In this document: piece after piece, positions 61,247 to 64,000 of the stretch
How positions within the stretch are numbered: the first letter of the stretch is position 1
How the letters are laid out: each line of letters opens with the position of its first letter
Source: Circinella umbellata
Taxonomy: Eukaryota > Mucoromycota > Mucoromycetes > Mucorales > Lichtheimiaceae
Reading direction: 5' to 3'
Length of the DNA stretch: 64,000 nt
Assembly (NCBI GenBank): GCA_025093555.1
Contig: JAIWNF010000027.1
Coordinates: 558,001-622,000, forward strand
Position numbers and translations under genes: made by a program
The notes under the pieces: model-generated
What the model saw: the letters and a program-made list of their open reading frames with translations, nothing else
Told to the model about the DNA's origin: nothing
Databases searched by the model: none

Positions 61247-64000
61247 GATAAATCATATATAAAGAATGAGTACGACAAATATTGGTAGAAGCATTTTTTT
61301 AACTGTAAGTTACAATGTTTTATTATAATACAAAATACATTTTAATAATTTTTTTAATAATAATAAAATAGCAAATAACAAATGTTCTTATAACGAGGTA
61401 CCGTGATTTCTTGCCAAGCCGGTAGTATTTCTTGATTATCTTTCATACACTTGGTAAAATACCAGTGATTCGATAAAACCGGTAGGCACGTACCCGGTGA
61501 ATTTGGTCAATTATTTACCGGATTTACAATAGTATTATGTTCTATTTTATATTATACTATCCATTTAACTGATAAAATCAGTAGATACGAGTGTGTTTAA
61601 ATGTCATCTCACCTCGTTCCTTTATTTCCAAGTTTGCGCAGCAAATAAAGATATTCAATTCCTTTTTGTCGTCAAGAGAAAGTTTGTCAACAGTTTTTTT
61701 GATAGCAGTGTCTCTTTTTTTTTCGACAATTTCACATGGATGATTTCTTCTTCTTCCTCGTCTACTTTTTTTTTCAAATTCACTATGTACTTGTTCTTCA
61801 TTATCAAATGTATAATTGTGCTGTTAATATAAAATCTATTTCTATACATTAATACAACGGTTCTTCACCACATTCTATATTAATACATACTTTGTTGTAA
61901 ATCTATTATTGATGCAATTCCTGCTTCATTATCAACATTTCATGAATAGTGCCATTTTATCACTAGAAATTAAGACCACAGAAGAAAGATTATATTAAAC
62001 CTTTAGGTACGTTACATCAACTCTGTCAATTTTGTTTTTATTTTGTACAGCTTAATAACCTAATCCCATTTTATTTTCCGGTATGTTCTGAAACTCTCAG
62101 CTGCGTCTTGAAAGGTAAATTGATACCGATCCTCACATCTTATGAGTACAGGTTCAACGATGAATTACTGTAACAGCAGATAAGGCAAGAAAAAAAAAAG
62201 CCAAAGACTGAAATGCATACACAATACTAATAGAGTAAGTGTATGAAGAATTAATAATGATTAACCTTTTTGCCCTCTTTTTCATATCATGTTTCGTATT
62301 AAAAAAAAAGAACAATATTAGATAACTAATATAGTAATTTAGTATGTTGCATAAAAAAAAAATCAAAACGATCTTTTTTTTCAAACAATAATAACCAACA
62401 CATTGGTAAAATAATAATGGATATAGTTACAAAAAGGAATGGATTAAGAATGTGGTACGTATATAATAAAATAATTTACTTATGGTAATATTCTATACAT
62501 GAATTTGTCTATACGTATAATGGATGTTAATAACTATATAAAGGATTTTGCTTACTTCTTTCTATATCACTATTGTTTGTTATTAATAGAGAATATAATA
62601 TATTTCATATTCATTGCATGAATTTAAAGAAATATAAGCTTTTTTGTAAATGAAATTTCACATTAACGTACATACACACGTACGCACATACATAATGCAA
62701 TAACACAGAAGATTTATGCCTACATATATGAAATAAAAGGAGTAACGTTATATCATTTCAAGAAGAAATTCCAAAAAAGAAGTCATAAATTAGTTTTTGT
62801 TGGGTAATAAGTAGAGTGGGTTGTTGTTTCAATTGCATCTTTATATATATTATACTTATATATATACGTAATATAATATAAATCTAGATCTCATGTTTTG
62901 TCGGTATATAGAAAATCAATTAGAACGAAACGTCACTTTCATCACAACACTGTGTCGTACAACATTCAAACTTGTTTTCCCGACCAACCATGATTTTATT
63001 TAACAAGTAAATTAAGGCCAAGAAAGAATAAAAATTGTTCTATATTTATTTACATTTATACACTTCATTCAAGAAGAGAGAGAAATAAAAAAGAAAAGAC
63101 AAGTATTCTTGTACAGACAATATGATAATCATGTTAGATACTATACACTTTTAACAAATTGATATTGATTAGATCCGATAAAAAGGTACTTAATCATTTA
63201 TATCTTAGTATATACATATACAATATACTTTTATTAAACAAAGTATCCTATACATTCCATAATATAAACTACTCGATTTGACTTTTGATATCGGATCTAA
63301 TAATAATCAATCAAAAGAGAGAAAGAGGTGACAAGTATAGGTAGTGCAAAGACATGCGCTTTATTATATTTTTATTAAGGTTACGCACATGTCTATAAGT
63401 TACCAGTTTTTTTTTTACCATGCGCGCGGAGTGTTGTGTCAAAGTATTTGCGGAGAGTTTCTGTTTCTCTCTTTTCTAATATATTTTCTTACTCTGCTTT
63501 TTTTTTTCTATATCTTTTAAAAACAATTGGGAAGATGTTTTTCGTTTCATTGAAAGATCTTCTTCTTCTTTTGTTTTGAAAATAAGGAGTAAAGTTTTTT
63601 TTAAAAAAAGCAGATGAATAAGATAATATATATATATATATATATAATTAAGGGGTTGAAGAAAAAGAAAAATGATGTGTTGAAAAGGGGGGGGGGGAGG
63701 TGTAATAAGTTATTAACTATTATCATTTTCTATATAAAAAAAAGCTTTTTTTTTATTTTGGTAACCGCGTGCCAAATCCCAATAGGCCGCTCTTTATATA
63801 ATGCATGGAAAACGTTTGTACTTGCAGCAAATGGATAGTAGAGAGAAAAAGACTTTTTAGAGAAAGGAAACTCTCCTTGCTTTTTTTTTTCTCTTCTTCT
63901 TCTTTTCCTTTCTTCTCTTTTTATTTCCCTTAACAAAACCACTGAACCTCCATTTTCATTCCTTTTTTTTTTTTAGTCGATCGCAACCTCATACACCCGC
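61247..64000. other. Intergenic, no gene called
   Basis: AT-rich. 61400-61585 repeats a short GATAAAA(C/T)C(G/A)GTAG-like motif. The last bases (63961-64000: T-run, TTTTAG, then TCGATCGCAACC) look like a splice acceptor and the beginning of a plus-strand exon continuing past the window, but this cannot be shown. Confidence 0.45.

Noticed and set aside
1..64000. CRISPR array, rRNA genes, telomere repeats
   Set aside because: No regularly spaced repeats, no rRNA-like blocks and no telomeric arrays seen in the window.

Overview
This is nuclear DNA of a fungus, most likely an early-diverging mould of the Mucoromycota (Mucorales-like). The sequence is AT-rich with many homopolymer runs. Genes carry many short introns with GTAAGT-type donors and TAG acceptors, and ribosomal-protein genes use a distinctly biased codon set. 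The proteins fit this view: a SLM-type PH protein, an ECL1-type zinc protein, AIRIM and exportin-4 orthologues (the last two are absent from budding yeast), and kelch/TM proteins. I cannot name the species from sequence alone.

Layout. 1-1449: 3' part of a SLM1/2-like PH-domain gene (+). 1450-11352: gene-poor accessory region with a 3.76-kb near-perfect palindrome (3154-6913), a 0.9-kb inverted-repeat-bounded segment (7014-7912) and a decayed, unrecognised multi-exon gene (7808-9908, -). 11353-23825: three paralogous MFS transporters of the anion:cation symporter (Dal5/Tna1-like) type, all on the minus strand. 25069-31073: ELP2 (+), then AIRIM/C1orf109 (-), which is divergent from the uL2 ribosomal-protein gene (+). 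33325-39071: a type I membrane protein with PSAP/PTAP/PPxY motifs (+), convergent with a kelch-repeat type I membrane protein whose tail also has a PPxY (-). 40971-47068: an ECL1-like zinc protein (+) with a probable GC-AG intron, a Helitron remnant, a small secreted cysteine protein (-) and an unrecognised coding fragment (-). 47413-52799: exportin-4 (-). 55375-59544: SmB (+) and uL5/RPL11 (-), both with the start codon alone in its first exon. 59974-61246: a TIR-bounded transposon-like element with 4-bp flanking repeats. 61247-64000: no gene seen.

Functional themes. Several genes serve RNA and translation: ELP2 in tRNA wobble modification, uL2 and uL5 as ribosomal proteins, AIRIM in 60S maturation, SmB in splicing and exportin-4 as an eIF5A exporter. 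The 33-39 kb pair suggests ubiquitin/ESCRT-linked membrane trafficking. The three transporters are a local gene family expansion. Exon models were built by hand: splice sites were chosen so that reading frame and family homology both hold, and the phase sums were checked for all genes except exportin-4, whose 20-odd exons were only followed by protein continuity.
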